In this document: in pieces, positions 44,252-54,435 of the stretch | How the letters are laid out: the number at the start of each line of letters is the position of its first letter | Position numbering within the stretch: position 1 is the stretch's first letter | Source of the DNA: Kiloniella laminariae DSM 19542 | Lineage (GTDB): Bacteria > Pseudomonadota > Alphaproteobacteria > Kiloniellales > Kiloniellaceae | Assembly: GCF_000374005.1 (NCBI RefSeq) | Contig: NZ_KB893157.1 | Coordinates: forward strand, 65,950-129,949 | Direction: 5' to 3' | DNA: 64,000 nt | Program-made: the position numbers and the translations under genes | The notes under the pieces: model-generated | What the model was told of the DNA's origin: nothing | The model's database searches: none | Seen by the model: only the letters and a program-made list of their open reading frames with translations

Positions 44252-45277
44252 ATGAAACTCGCGACATATAAAAACGGCACCCGCGACGGTCAGCTGGTTG
44301 TTGTCAGCCGTGACCTTGAACTCTGTGTTCCTGTTAGTGAAATAGCAGAGACACTTCAATCCGCGCTGGATGACTGGGGCCAAACTGCCCCAAAGCTGGA
44401 TCTGGTGTATCAGGATCTGAACCGCAAAGGAGCCGAATTCGCGGGTGCAGCTGCGTTTGAACAGGCCTCCTGCGCATCTCCTTTGCCACGTTCCTATCAA
44501 TGGGCGGACGGCTCGGCCTATGTCAATCACGTCGAGCTGGTTCGCAAGGCGCGTGGGGCCGAGTTGCCCGAGAGCTTCTGGAGCGATCCCCTGATGTATC
44601 AGGGCGGATCGGACAGCTTTATCGGGCCAAGAGATGATATTCCGCTGGCTTCAGAGAGCTGGGGAATCGACTTTGAAGCCGAGATTGCTGTGATCACCGA
44701 CGATACCCCGATGGGTGTCGATGCGGCTGATGCCGCTGGTCACATCAAGCTGTTGATGCTGGTCAACGATGTGTCCCTGAGAGGGCTGATCCCTGCGGAA
44801 CTGGCCAAGGGGTTTGGTTTTTTTCAATCCAAACCTTCCAGTGCTTTTTCGCCGGTTGCCGTCACACCGGATGAGCTGGGAACATTCTGGCAGGATGGCA
44901 AGGTGCATCTGCCGCTGCAGTCCTGGTTAAACGGAGAGCTGTTTGGCAAGCCGGAAGCCGGGGTGGACATGACTTTCAGCTTCCCGGAAATTGTCGCGCA
45001 TGCCGCAAAAACCCGCCCGCTGGGGGCGGGAGCTATTGTTGGTTCGGGGACCGTTTCAAACAAGCAGGATGGCGGGCCGGGTAAACCTGTTTCCATGGGG
45101 GGGCTGGGTTATTCCTGTCTTGCCGAAATCCGAATGATTGAGACCATTGCTCAAGGGGCGCCTGTTACGTCCTTCATGAAGTTTGGTGACCGGATAGCCA
45201 TTGAAATGCAGGACAGGGATGGTCATTCAATTTTTGGTCGAATTGATCAGCAGGTTGTTCAATATCAGGCAGAATGA
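44252..45277 (+). CDS. fahA: Fumarylacetoacetase-type hydrolase
   Basis: 341-residue enzyme of the FAH family, of the bacterial short fumarylacetoacetase type. Features: start 'MKLATYKNGTRDGQLVVVSRD', 'YQWADGSAYVNHVELVRKARG', metal site 'WGIDFEAEIAVITDD', and 'AELAKGFGFFQSKPSSAFSPVAVTP'. It splits fumarylacetoacetate to fumarate and acetoacetate, last step of homogentisate degradation; maiA 4.5 kb away supplies the previous step. The upstream enzymes (homogentisate dioxygenase, 4-hydroxyphenylpyruvate dioxygenase) are not in this window. Confidence 0.88.
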   Translation: MKLATYKNGTRDGQLVVVSRDLELCVPVSEIAETLQSALDDWGQTAPKLDLVYQDLNRKGAEFAGAAAFEQASCASPLPRSYQWADGSAYVNHVELVRKARGAELPESFWSDPLMYQGGSDSFIGPRDDIPLASESWGIDFEAEIAVITDDTPMGVDAADAAGHIKLLMLVNDVSLRGLIPAELAKGFGFFQSKPSSAFSPVAVTPDELGTFWQDGKVHLPLQSWLNGELFGKPEAGVDMTFSFPEIVAHAAKTRPLGAGAIVGSGTVSNKQDGGPGKPVSMGGLGYSCLAEIRMIETIAQGAPVTSFMKFGDRIAIEMQDRDGHSIFGRIDQQVVQYQAE

Positions 45278-45316
45278 CCTGCCCTTAAAATTCAGAATTT
45301 TCCGGTAAAGCTTGTT

Positions 45317-45354
45317 GAAAGCCTGCTTCTTTTTTGGAAGCAGGCTTTCATTTT
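45317..45354 (+). terminator. Intrinsic terminator after fahA
   Basis: Perfect 13-bp stem GAAAGCCTGCTTC / GAAGCAGGCTTTC with a T-rich loop and a following ATTTTATT. Confidence 0.8.
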
Positions 45355-45542
45355 ATTGTTATCTGTTATTATTTCATGGACTTTTTTCTTAACGGTTTAT
45401 TTTCCATTATGGCACAGGTGCTATTTCTGTTTGGCAATAGTGTCATTGGTAAAAAAGCAATATGCTGCACTGCAGTAAAACGATAATCGTCTGATTAAAA
45501 TGGCGGAAAAACAGCAGGCTTTTGAACTTCAGGAGACTTCCA

Positions 45543-46429
45543 TGACCGAATCTCACCGGCCCCGCCGATCAGTGCTTTATATGCCGGGGTCAAACCCTCG
45601 AGCACTGGAGAAGGGGAGGTCTGTAGCTGCGGATGCCCTGATCCTGGATCTGGAAGATGCTGTTGCTGGCGATAAAAAGCCGGAAGCCCGGGGGGAGGTC
45701 GTGCGGGCGATCAAAAAAGGGGGCTATGGGAGCCGGGAAATTATTGTCAGAATCAACCCGCTGGATACCGAATGGGGGATGGAAGATGTCCGAACCATTG
45801 CAAAAACCAAAGCGGACGCCATTCTCCTGCCCAAGGTCGAGACCGCAGAACAGGTAATCGCACTTGAAGCCATGATGGTTGGCGCGGGGGCGCCGCCTGA
45901 AATGTCGATCATGTGTATGATGGAAACGCCAATGGGGATGCTTTGCGCAAAACAGATCGCCGGGGCCTCAAAGCGGATTTCCTGTTTGGTGATGGGGACA
46001 TCGGATCTGGTCAAGGATCTGCAGGCCCAGCACACAGGCATGCGTTTGCCGGTCCTGACCTCGCTTGGCCTATGCCTGCTGGCGGCTAGGGCCTACAAGC
46101 TGGCCATCCTTGACGGGGTTTATCTGGATCTGAAAGACGATGAAGGCCTGCTGGAGTCCTGCCGACAGGGGCGTGAATTGGGCTTTGATGGCAAGACCCT
46201 GATACACCCCAAAACTGTCGATGTGGCGAATAAAGTCTTCGGTCCCTCTGAAGAGGCGATAGAATGGGCCCAGGCCGTTGTCGTTGCTTATAACGCTGCG
46301 CTGAAAGAAGGTAAGGGCGTTGCCATTCTCGATGGTAAACTGATTGAAAACCTCCATGCCGTCGAGGCAAAGCGTATTCTGGCGACAGCCGAGGCAATCA
46401 GAGAACTTGAAGCTTATTGGGGGGCCTGA
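45543..46429 (+). CDS. CitE-like CoA-ester lyase / malyl-CoA thioesterase-type protein
   Basis: 295-residue HpcH/HpaI aldolase-fold enzyme of the CitE-like group: 'RRSVLYMPGSNPRALEKGRS', Asp/Glu metal site 'LILDLEDAVAGDKKPEAR', 'VRINPLDTEWGMEDV', 'MCMMETPMGMLCAKQI', and C-terminal 'GFDGKTLIHPKTVDVANKVF'. Start at 45543 with CAGGAGA seven bases upstream; 45500 would add 14 residues. The neighbouring mesaconyl-CoA hydratase points to malyl-CoA or methylmalyl-CoA as substrate; sequence style is nearer to malyl-CoA thioesterase (Mcl2) than to Mcl1. Confidence 0.83.
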
Positions 46430-46535
46430 TTGGTCCTGCATAATCGGGGTGATGATGTGGTGTTGTGCCGACTTGATAAAGAGTTGCCGACACCATCCGG
46501 GGTGACTGTCCGGAATAACCATAAGGGGTAAGGCA

Positions 46536-47657
46536 ATGTCTTCGGAAAAAGAAAACCTTGGGAGCAACAAGACCAACAAGGGAAACTTCTTTGAGGATTT
46601 TCATGTTGGCATGTCCTTGAAACATGCGACACCCCGAACAGCAATGTCCGGCGATCAGGCACTTTATCAGGCTCTCTATGGGTCAAGGTTTGCGCTTGCG
46701 TCTTCTGATGAGTTCTCCCGCTCACTTGGTTTGGCGCAGGCACCGCTGGACGATTTTCTGGCTTTTCATCTTGTTTTTGGCAAAACCGTTCCGGACATTT
46801 CCCTGAATGCGGTTGCAAATCTCGGCTATGCAGAGGGGCGCTTTGGCGTGCCCTTGTTTCCGGGAGACACGGTGACGACGACCAGTGAAGTGATCGGGAC
46901 CAGGGAAAATTCCAACGGTAAGACCGGTGTTGTCTATGTGCGTTCAACAGGTCGGAACCAATATGGGGAAATGGTTCTGGAATATGTGCGCTGGGTCATG
47001 GTGCGAAAATCTGCTGTAACCCAGTCCCAGAAGAAAGAATCGTCACAGGCAGCTGAAGTGCCGGATTTACTCCCCTGTGTCAGGACTTCTGATCTTGCTA
47101 TTCCTGAAGAAATGACCTTTGCCGGGTTTGATAGCGCTTTGTCCGGTTCGTCCTATCTTTGGGGTGATTATGCGGTGGGAGAACGGATTGCCCATGTCGA
47201 TGGCATGACCATCGAAGAAGCCGAGCACCAGATGGCAACCAGGCTCTATCAGAATACGGCCAAGGTGCATTTTAACCAGCATAGCGAAGGTCAGGGACGT
47301 TTTGGTCGCCGTTTGATTTATGGCGGCCATATTATCTCGCTTGCCCGTTCTCTGTCATTCAATGGTATGGAAAATGCGGTAAAGGTGGTTGCCCTGAACG
47401 GAGGGACGCATGTCGCGCCTACCTTTGCCGGAGATACAATCTATGCCTGGAGCGAAGTGCTTGAGAAGATTGAATTGCCAGGACGCAGTGATGTCGGGGC
47501 GCTTCGGGTACGTCTGATTGCGGCCAAGAATAATGACTGTGGTGATTTCCCCTTGCATGATGCCCAGGGGGGCTATCATCCTGATGTTGTACTTGATCTG
47601 GATTATACGGTTTTGATGCCAAAGGGAGTCCTGGATAAAGGGACGGGGCAGGAATGA
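46536..47657 (+). CDS. mch: Mesaconyl-CoA hydratase (MaoC double-hotdog)
   Basis: 373-residue double-hotdog hydratase. 'GNFFEDFHVGMSLKHATPRTA' and 'PLDDFLAFHLVFGKTVPDISLNAVANLGYAEGRFG' are highly characteristic of mesaconyl-CoA hydratase, which turns mesaconyl-CoA into methylmalyl-CoA in the ethylmalonyl-CoA pathway (acetyl-CoA assimilation without isocitrate lyase). Somewhat longer than the Rhodobacter-type enzyme, due to an N-terminal hydrophilic tail and a linker near residue 155. 107 bases after the lyase gene, same strand. Confidence 0.87.
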   Translation: MSSEKENLGSNKTNKGNFFEDFHVGMSLKHATPRTAMSGDQALYQALYGSRFALASSDEFSRSLGLAQAPLDDFLAFHLVFGKTVPDISLNAVANLGYAEGRFGVPLFPGDTVTTTSEVIGTRENSNGKTGVVYVRSTGRNQYGEMVLEYVRWVMVRKSAVTQSQKKESSQAAEVPDLLPCVRTSDLAIPEEMTFAGFDSALSGSSYLWGDYAVGERIAHVDGMTIEEAEHQMATRLYQNTAKVHFNQHSEGQGRFGRRLIYGGHIISLARSLSFNGMENAVKVVALNGGTHVAPTFAGDTIYAWSEVLEKIELPGRSDVGALRVRLIAAKNNDCGDFPLHDAQGGYHPDVVLDLDYTVLMPKGVLDKGTGQE

Positions 47658-48071
47658 TGAGAGCATGCCTGGAAGGAGGGCTGCCTCTGGAAAGTAATAA
47701 ATTCCTGTAATTCGGCTGTTTATTGAATAGAAAATTGTTTTTGCTGTAACCGGGACGCGCAGGGTTTGAATAAAAGGAGCTGTTGAAAAAATCTCTGGAT
47801 AAACAGATTGTGACGCCTGTGATTTGATAAATTGTTGCGCCGCAGCAGGGTGCATTTATTTGAGAATTAATGAAGGATATAAAGTAAAAAAATCTTGCCG
47901 GGCGAGACTGGTTTTACTTTTTAGTTCGTGTCGTTTCTGAAGTGGTTTTTGTCGCCTTGCATTGACTAATGCTGCGATGCGGTTTAACGTCGATTGATCT
48001 TTGGGTTCTGCAAAATATAATGCGCGCGAAGCACAAATGTGGAACCGGCGCGCGATATCGGGAAAGAAAAT
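47658..48071. other. 414-base region upstream of sdhC without a gene
   Basis: No coding sequence seen. It ends with a recognisable promoter for sdhCDAB (see next entry). The first 250 bases are AT-rich and featureless to me. Confidence 0.6.
47994..48021 (+). promoter_or_regulatory. Probable sdhC promoter
   Basis: TTGATC (-35), 16-base spacer and a perfect TATAAT (-10, 48016-48021), 50 bases before the sdhC start codon. Confidence 0.6.
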
Positions 48072-48464
48072 ATGACCAGGGGTAACAGACCTCTTTCGCC
48101 TCACCTGCAGGTATATCGTCCTCAACTTACTTCCTCCCTCTCCATCCTCTTTCGCATCATGGGCGTGGCCACCTCTGTTGGTTCGCTGGTGCTGATCTGG
48201 TGGCTGGTTGCCGCGGCAAGCGGCGCTGAATACTTTGAAATCGTTCAGTCCTTCCTTGGCTCCTGGTTCGGTCGTCTTATGCTTTTTGGCTGGACGCTTG
48301 CGCTGGTTTACCACCTCTGTAATGGCGTGCGACATCTTTACTGGGATGCCGGCAAGGGAATGGACCTGCCAAGTGTTCATGCTTCGGGAAAAGCCGTTGT
48401 TGTTGTTAGTATTTTGCTGACCCTTGGTCTCTGGGTTCTGGCTTATAGCGTAGGAGGAGCCTGA
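48072..48464 (+). CDS. sdhC: Succinate dehydrogenase cytochrome b556 subunit
   Basis: Membrane anchor of complex II binding heme b and ubiquinone. 130 aa, three membrane helices; 'NRPLSPHLQVYRPQLTSSLSILFRIMGV' holds the conserved SH/R quinone region and 'WTLALVYHLCNGVRHLYWDAGKG' the heme-ligand histidine. Start at 48072 with GGAAAG five bases upstream. First gene of sdhCDAB. Confidence 0.95.
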   Translation: MTRGNRPLSPHLQVYRPQLTSSLSILFRIMGVATSVGSLVLIWWLVAAASGAEYFEIVQSFLGSWFGRLMLFGWTLALVYHLCNGVRHLYWDAGKGMDLPSVHASGKAVVVVSILLTLGLWVLAYSVGGA

Positions 48465-48465
48465 T

Positions 48466-48846
48466 ATGTCTCTTCGTTCTCCTCTGGCCCGCGTACGCGG
48501 GCTTGGCTCTGCCCGGGAAGGATCGTCCCACTGGTGGGCCCAGCGTTTAACCAGTCTGGCTCTGGTGCCTCTGGTTCTGTGGTTTGTCTTCTCTGTCGCC
48601 ATGATGGCTGGAGCTGACTATGTCGAATTTATCGACTGGGTCCACTCTCCCGTGGTTGCGGGTCTGCTGGTCCTACTGATTTCTGTCGGACTTCTGCACT
48701 CCAATCAGGGTATGCAGGTGGTTATTGAAGATTATATTCACGGCGAATTCTGCAAGGTCGTGGCCCTGTTCCTGAGCCAGTCTGTCCATATCGTGTTGGG
48801 GCTGACAGGTGTTCTTTCCGTTTTGATGATTCTTTTCAGGGGCTAG
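48466..48846 (+). CDS. sdhD: Succinate dehydrogenase membrane anchor subunit
   Basis: Second membrane anchor of complex II, 126 aa, three helices. N-terminal '[29 protein letters not shown]' is the alphaproteobacterial family start, and '[17 protein letters not shown]' follows helix 2. Starts one base after the sdhC stop. Confidence 0.93.
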   Translation: MSLRSPLARVRGLGSAREGSSHWWAQRLTSLALVPLVLWFVFSVAMMAGADYVEFIDWVHSPVVAGLLVLLISVGLLHSNQGMQVVIEDYIHGEFCKVVALFLSQSVHIVLGLTGVLSVLMILFRG

Positions 48847-48854
48847 GTAAAACC

Positions 48855-50657
48855 ATGACCACTGCTTCTAGCAAGAAAGCATATGAATTTATTGACCATA
48901 CCTATGATGTGGTCGTTGTCGGAGCCGGTGGCGCCGGGTTGCGTGCGACACTGGGACTGGCCGAAGCCGGGTTGAAAACAGCCTGTATCACCAAGGTCTT
49001 CCCGACCCGAAGTCATACCGTTGCGGCGCAAGGCGGCATCTCTGCCTCGCTGGGTAACATGGGGGAAGATGACTGGCGCTGGCACATGTATGACACGGTA
49101 AAGGGGTCAGACTGGCTTGGTGATCAGGATTCAATCGAATACATGGTACGCGAAGCTGTTCCGGCGATTGTCGAGCTTGAACACTATGGCATGCCTTTCA
49201 GCCGGACAGAAGATGGCAAGATCTATCAGCGTCCCTTTGGCGGGATGACGACCCGGTATGGCGAAGGGACTGCCCAGCGGACCTGTGCGGCGGCTGACCG
49301 GACTGGTCACGCCATGCTGCACACGCTTTATCAACAGAGCCTCCGTCGCAATGCTGAGTTCTTCATCGAATATTTCGCGATCGACCTGATCATGGAAGAT
49401 GGCGCCTGTCGCGGTGTTGTCGCCTGGAATCTGGATGACGGAACGCTCCACCGCTTCCGGGCCCAGAAGGTCATTATGGCAACGGGTGGCTATGGTCGGG
49501 CTTACTTCTCCTGCACAGGTGCCCACACCTGCACGGGTGATGGTGGCGGTATGGTGCTTCGTGCCGGTCTCGATTGTCAGGATATGGAATTTGTCCAGTT
49601 TCACCCTACCGGGATCTATGGTGCAGGCTGCCTGATCACCGAGGGTGTGCGCGGAGAAGGCGGGTATCTGACCAACTCTGAAGGCGAACGCTTTATGGAG
49701 CGTTATGCCCCAAGTGCCAAGGATCTCGCCAGTCGTGATGTGGTCAGTCGGGCCATGACCATGGAGATACGGGATGGCCGGGGTGTTGGTGCCGGAAATG
49801 ACCATATTCACTTGCATATCGAACATCTTGACCCGGATCTGATTCACAAACGTTTGCCGGGAATTGCTGAATCAGCAAGAATTTTTGCCGGTGTTGACGT
49901 GTCCAAGGAACCGATCCCTGTGATCCCGACCTGTCACTACAACATGGGCGGTATCCCCTGCAAATATACCGGTGATGTGGTGACCAGCAAAAACGGTGAT
50001 TCCAATACCGAAGTGCCTGGCCTGATGGCGATTGGGGAAGCGGCCTGCGTATCCGTGCACGGCGCGAACCGCCTGGGATCAAACTCTTTGCTGGATCTGG
50101 TGGTCTTCGGTCGGGGTGCTGCGCTGCATTGTATCGAAACCGTGAAACCTGGAGCCAAACAGGCGCCGCTTCCAGAAGGCGCAGGGGATAACTCTCTCGA
50201 TCGTCTGGACAAGGCGCGCTATGCCAAGGGAACGATGAAAACCGCTGAAGTCCGTCTGGAAATGCAAAAAGCAATGCAGAACCATGCTGCTGTTTTCAGG
50301 ACCGGGGAAAGTCTCAAGGAAGGCGTTGAGCTGCTGGGATCAATCTGGAGCAAGAAAGACGATATTTCCGTGGCGGATCGTTCCATGGTCTGGAACTCGG
50401 ATCTGGTTGAGACACTGGAACTGGACAACCTGATGTATCAGGCCCGGGTGACCATGTCCGGTGCTGCCAATCGGGAAGAAAGTCGTGGCGCGCATGCCCG
50501 TGAAGACTTCCCGGATCGAAATGATGAAACCTGGATGAAACACACCCTGGCCAAATGTGCCGCTGACGGGACTGTAACGTTTGATTATCGGCCGGTTAAC
50601 CTGCAACCGTTGTCAGACGAAGTGCAGTCCTTCCCACCAAAAGCACGCGTTTACTGA
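48855..50657 (+). CDS. sdhA: Succinate dehydrogenase flavoprotein subunit
   Basis: Oxidises succinate to fumarate with covalent FAD. Dinucleotide fold '[21 protein letters not shown]', FAD-linking histidine in '[18 protein letters not shown]', active-site '[20 protein letters not shown]' and '[13 protein letters not shown]', and C-terminal '[17 protein letters not shown]'. 600 aa, standard. Eight bases after sdhD. Confidence 0.98.
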   Translation: MTTASSKKAYEFIDHTYDVVVVGAGGAGLRATLGLAEAGLKTACITKVFPTRSHTVAAQGGISASLGNMGEDDWRWHMYDTVKGSDWLGDQDSIEYMVREAVPAIVELEHYGMPFSRTEDGKIYQRPFGGMTTRYGEGTAQRTCAAADRTGHAMLHTLYQQSLRRNAEFFIEYFAIDLIMEDGACRGVVAWNLDDGTLHRFRAQKVIMATGGYGRAYFSCTGAHTCTGDGGGMVLRAGLDCQDMEFVQFHPTGIYGAGCLITEGVRGEGGYLTNSEGERFMERYAPSAKDLASRDVVSRAMTMEIRDGRGVGAGNDHIHLHIEHLDPDLIHKRLPGIAESARIFAGVDVSKEPIPVIPTCHYNMGGIPCKYTGDVVTSKNGDSNTEVPGLMAIGEAACVSVHGANRLGSNSLLDLVVFGRGAALHCIETVKPGAKQAPLPEGAGDNSLDRLDKARYAKGTMKTAEVRLEMQKAMQNHAAVFRTGESLKEGVELLGSIWSKKDDISVADRSMVWNSDLVETLELDNLMYQARVTMSGAANREESRGAHAREDFPDRNDETWMKHTLAKCAADGTVTFDYRPVNLQPLSDEVQSFPPKARVY

Positions 50658-50694
50658 TCGTGTGGTGGGAAAAGCGTCAAGGAGAGAATGAAAA

Positions 50695-51483
50695 ATGGTA
50701 GAATTTGCACTTCCGGCCAATTCAAAAATAAACAAAAACGGGAAAAAGCACCCGGCCCCGGCTGGCGCAAGCAAGACGAAGACCTTCCGGGTCTATCGCT
50801 GGAACCCGGATGACGGCCAGAACCCGCATGAAGATGTTTACGAAGTGGACATGGATAACTGCGGGCCGATGGTTTTGGACGCCCTGATCAAGATCAAAAA
50901 CGAGATTGATCCAACCCTGACGTTTCGCCGTTCCTGTCGTGAGGGTGTCTGCGGCTCCTGTGCCATGAACATCGACGGCACCAATACACTGGCCTGTACC
51001 AAATACTGTGCTGATGTGGCCGAGGGAGATGAGGTAAAGATCTATCCGCTGCCGCATATGCCGGTGGTCAAGGATCTGGTGCCGGATCTCAATCATGTCT
51101 ATGCCCAGTACACCTCGATCGAGCCCTGGCTGAAGTCGACAACCGCAGCGCCAGAACGCGAGCGGCTGCAGACACCGGAAGACCGGGAAAAGCTCGACGG
51201 TCTCTGGGAATGTATTCTCTGTTTCTGCTGTTCCACATCCTGCCCGAGTTACTGGTGGAACGGGGATCGTTATCTGGGGCCTGCAATTCTTCTCCAGGCC
51301 TATCGCTGGATTGCGGATAGCCGTGATGAAGAAACGGGGAGCAGACTGGATAACCTTGAAGATCCTTTCCGCCTTTACCGCTGTCATACGATTATGAACT
51401 GTACAAAAACCTGTCCAAAGGGACTTAATCCGGCCAAGGCGATTGCCGAAATCAAGAAGCTGATGGTCGAACGAAAAGTCTGA
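50695..51483 (+). CDS. sdhB: Succinate dehydrogenase iron-sulfur subunit
   Basis: Electron-transfer subunit with three Fe-S clusters: [2Fe-2S] '[15 protein letters not shown]', [4Fe-4S] '[17 protein letters not shown]' and [3Fe-4S] '[17 protein letters not shown]'. 262 aa. A Phe replaces the common Ala within the second motif, not at a ligand. Last gene of sdhCDAB. Confidence 0.98.
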   Translation: MVEFALPANSKINKNGKKHPAPAGASKTKTFRVYRWNPDDGQNPHEDVYEVDMDNCGPMVLDALIKIKNEIDPTLTFRRSCREGVCGSCAMNIDGTNTLACTKYCADVAEGDEVKIYPLPHMPVVKDLVPDLNHVYAQYTSIEPWLKSTTAAPERERLQTPEDREKLDGLWECILCFCCSTSCPSYWWNGDRYLGPAILLQAYRWIADSRDEETGSRLDNLEDPFRLYRCHTIMNCTKTCPKGLNPAKAIAEIKKLMVERKV

Positions 51484-51508
51484 ACCAGGCTTACAAATAA
51501 GTATTCTA

Positions 51509-51538
51509 ACAAAGGTCGGCCCCGGGGTCGACCTTTGT
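51509..51538 (+). terminator. Intrinsic terminator after sdhB
   Basis: ACAAAGGTCG / CGACCTTTGT stem with GC-rich top (GCCCCGGGGT), followed by TGTATC; the T run is weak. Confidence 0.65.
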
Positions 51539-51679
51539 TGTATCTCCTACTATGGGATCTTCCTGTGGTTTTCGTCTTGCTTTCAGGCAACGTATATATT
51601 TCTTTTACTCCTTCCTGTTATGGTGGCCTGATATGGTGGGTCAGTATCAGCCAGTTAGGTTTGTCTGACAGGGCTGCAG

Positions 51680-53920
51680 GTGATCAGGTTTGACGAGGGG
51701 AAAATTTTCCGGATGCTGGACGCAATCGCTGAGATAATATTGGCTGCGGTCCTTTGTATTCTGACCGGGAATTTCTTGTTTCGGCGACCAACCAAAGCTG
51801 ATCTTTATCCCTCCTGGTGCTTTTTTGTGGTAGCTCTGGCACTTTTTTCAGGTGCAAGCCTTGCCGCTGTGGCAGGTCGACTGCTCCAGGAGGAAGAGCT
51901 GTTCATCGATAACCTCTTGCCCTGGCTCCATAGCGGAGGGTATCTGGCCGGGCTGGTTTTGGCTCTTGTTGGCGCAGGAAAATTCGCGTCAATCTGGCGG
52001 GGAAGGGAAAAGCGGCTTGAGCGCCTTGAGAAGGCGGAAGCCGAAGTGGAAAGGCATAATCACTTTCTTCAGGATCTGATGGATGCTATCCCGGCGCAGG
52101 TTTTTTTCAAGAACATCAAGGGCGAGTACATCGGCTCCAACAAGATGTATCAGGAGAATATGCAGCGCAGCTCGGAAGAGTTACTGGGCAAGACTGCCTA
52201 CGATCTTGTTCCGAAAGAACAGGCCGATTTTTTCACCCAGACTGATCAGGAGACTTTCGAGAAGGGGCGGATACTGGAGCAGGAAACCACAATCACACGC
52301 GGTGATGGTGAGGTGATGAATATTCTTATGCACAAGGCGCGCTTTCGGGATGCCCAGGGGAATATTGCCGGCCTGATCGGGGTCAGTCTGGATATTACGG
52401 CGCGCAAGCGGATGGAAAATGCACTTCGGGTGAGCGAAGAGCGATTCCGCCGCATGTCGGAGCTGTCAAATGAAGCCATCTTTCTCCACTCTCAGGGGCG
52501 TATGATCGATTGTAACCATGCAGCCCTGCGCATGTTTGGCTATTCCTACGAGGAAATGCTTGTCCTCGGTGTCGAGGATCTGATTGCGCCGGAAGATATC
52601 GTCATGGTGCAGGAACGGATCACACGCGGAGAAAGCGACTCTTACGAAGCCTCTGCTTTGCGCCGGGACGGGACGCGGTTTGAAATCAACGTCAGTGCCA
52701 AGAACAGTATACTTGATGGGAAAAACTCGCGGATTACCTTCATCAATGATATTTCCCTGCGCAAGAGAGCCGAGAGCACATTACGAAAACTCTCAACGGC
52801 AGTGGAGCAAAATCCGGTTGCTATTGAAATTACGGATCCAACCGGGCGAATAGAATATGTGAACCCCACTTTCTGTGCAGTCAGTGGCTATTCTGCTGAA
52901 GAAATTATCGGCCAGAAACCGAGTATTCTCAAATCGGGTCATACAAAGGATGAAGAATACAAAAATCTCTGGGAAACCATTACCAGTGGCAGGGTCTGGC
53001 ATGGGGTCTTCCAGAACCGTCGAAAAAACGGCGAACTTTTCTGGGAACGGGCCTCAATTTCCAGTGTGGTGGACGAGACGGGCAGGATTACAAATTTTGT
53101 TGCGACAAAAGAAGACATATCCCAGCAGAGGATCGCCGAAGCACAGTTGATGGAGGCGAAGGAGCGGGCAGAACTTGCAAGCCGGGCGAAGTCTGAATTT
53201 CTCGCCAACATGAGCCATGAGCTGCGGACACCCCTGAATGCTATTATCGGGTTTTCCGAACTGATCGAACGCGAGGTCTTTGGACCTGTGGGCTCGAAAA
53301 AGTATCTTGAGTATATTGCGGATATTCGCAATAGCGGCGACCATTTGCTCAATCTGATCAACGATATTCTGGACCTGTCAAAAATCGAGGCGGGAGAATT
53401 TGTTCTCAATGAAGAGGTGGTTGACCTGAAGGAGATGATACATTCGTCTTTGATCATCATCCGCCCCAGGTTGCTGAGCAGCGGACTTTCGCTTGACCTC
53501 GAGCTTGAAGAAGGGGTGCGGCCTGTGCTCGCCGATGCCCGGGGGATCAAGCAAATTCTGATCAACCTTCTGTCTAATGCGGTTAAATTTACCCGTGGTG
53601 GCGGGCGTATTACCGTCCGGCTCAAGGTTCTGGAACAGGGCGTGAGAATAGAGGTTGCCGACAGCGGGATCGGTATCCCGGCGGACAAACTTTCCGAGGT
53701 AACAAAACCTTTCTGGCAAGTGGACAGTTCCATGACCCGCCAGAGTCAGGGCACTGGCCTGGGGCTGTCGATCACTCACAAGCTCTGTCTGCTCCACGAT
53801 GGCCTTCTCGAGCTGATAAGTGAGGAGGGCAGGGGGACGACAGTTTCAGTCACGTTGCCTTTGAGCCGGATTGTTCCGGAACGCAGCCAAAAAGACCTGT
53901 TTATTTCCGGGCACCACTGA
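51680..53920 (+). CDS. Membrane-bound multi-PAS sensor histidine kinase
   Basis: 746 aa. Two or three membrane helices at the N-terminus (about 15-33, 40-62, 80-100), a coiled linker, three PAS domains (about 130-245, 255-370, 378-495; the third with 'AVEQNPVAIEITDPTGRIEYVN' and PAC), HisKA with 'SHELRTPLNAIIGFSELIE' (His about 514), and HATPase_c with 'NLLSNAVKFT', 'DSGIGIP', 'GTGLGLSI'. No receiver domain. Start is a GTG at 51680 with AGGG six bases upstream; an ATG at 51713 is the alternative. No response regulator adjacent, so the partner is elsewhere. Confidence 0.92.
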   Translation: MIRFDEGKIFRMLDAIAEIILAAVLCILTGNFLFRRPTKADLYPSWCFFVVALALFSGASLAAVAGRLLQEEELFIDNLLPWLHSGGYLAGLVLALVGAGKFASIWRGREKRLERLEKAEAEVERHNHFLQDLMDAIPAQVFFKNIKGEYIGSNKMYQENMQRSSEELLGKTAYDLVPKEQADFFTQTDQETFEKGRILEQETTITRGDGEVMNILMHKARFRDAQGNIAGLIGVSLDITARKRMENALRVSEERFRRMSELSNEAIFLHSQGRMIDCNHAALRMFGYSYEEMLVLGVEDLIAPEDIVMVQERITRGESDSYEASALRRDGTRFEINVSAKNSILDGKNSRITFINDISLRKRAESTLRKLSTAVEQNPVAIEITDPTGRIEYVNPTFCAVSGYSAEEIIGQKPSILKSGHTKDEEYKNLWETITSGRVWHGVFQNRRKNGELFWERASISSVVDETGRITNFVATKEDISQQRIAEAQLMEAKERAELASRAKSEFLANMSHELRTPLNAIIGFSELIEREVFGPVGSKKYLEYIADIRNSGDHLLNLINDILDLSKIEAGEFVLNEEVVDLKEMIHSSLIIIRPRLLSSGLSLDLELEEGVRPVLADARGIKQILINLLSNAVKFTRGGGRITVRLKVLEQGVRIEVADSGIGIPADKLSEVTKPFWQVDSSMTRQSQGTGLGLSITHKLCLLHDGLLELISEEGRGTTVSVTLPLSRIVPERSQKDLFISGHH

Positions 53921-53940
53921 TTTATCCGGGTTTACAGGCC

Positions 53941-54435
53941 TTATGGTTTTGGCTCGGGTTCGGATTTGTGCCCAGAACGATGTTTGTGCTGTCCCATCCC
54001 CCAAAGCGAGAGGAACTGGCTTCGCTGTTCAGGTGGAAGGGTCATGGTGATATCAAGGAGCTTTTCAAACATCTTGTTCTGCACGGCAGTTTGTTCGTTA
54101 AAAAAGTCCCTGTAGGCGGCTTCAAATTCATCCCGCTCTACTTTTCCAGCGAGGTTTTCCCGCAGACGTTCATGAACACCACGCATTTCCTGGAAACCGG
54201 GTTTTATCTCTTCCTTGTGTTCACGCCAGATTTTGCGGAAAAGTGTCCGCTGTTCCTCGGGAAGATTACGCCAACCACCTTTTTGGCTGTAAGCCCCGCC
54301 GGAGCCGCCCAGGGGACCGGGGCCAAAGGAACGGGCATGCCAGACATGAGAACTAATCAGGCCGGCCATAAAGAGATTGAGCAATAGGGAACCAACAAAA
54401 AGGAATGTCAGGGTTTTTCTGGATGGGGCTTGCAT
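53941..54435 (-). CDS. Periplasmic Spy/CpxP-like heavy-metal resistance protein
   Basis: 164 aa: membrane anchor (about 8-28), Gly-rich linker, and helical LTXXQ/metal-resistance-type domain ('LPEEQRTLFRKIWREHKEEIKPGFQEMRGVHERLREN' ... 'LPPEQRSQFLSLW'), His-rich tail 'GQHKHRSGHKSEPEPKP'. Such proteins act as periplasmic chaperones or metal sensors. Its start codon overlaps the anti-sigma gene by one base, making it the last member of the ECF operon. Confidence 0.8.
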   Translation of the reverse strand: MQAPSRKTLTFLFVGSLLLNLFMAGLISSHVWHARSFGPGPLGGSGGAYSQKGGWRNLPEEQRTLFRKIWREHKEEIKPGFQEMRGVHERLRENLAGKVERDEFEAAYRDFFNEQTAVQNKMFEKLLDITMTLPPEQRSQFLSLWGMGQHKHRSGHKSEPEPKP

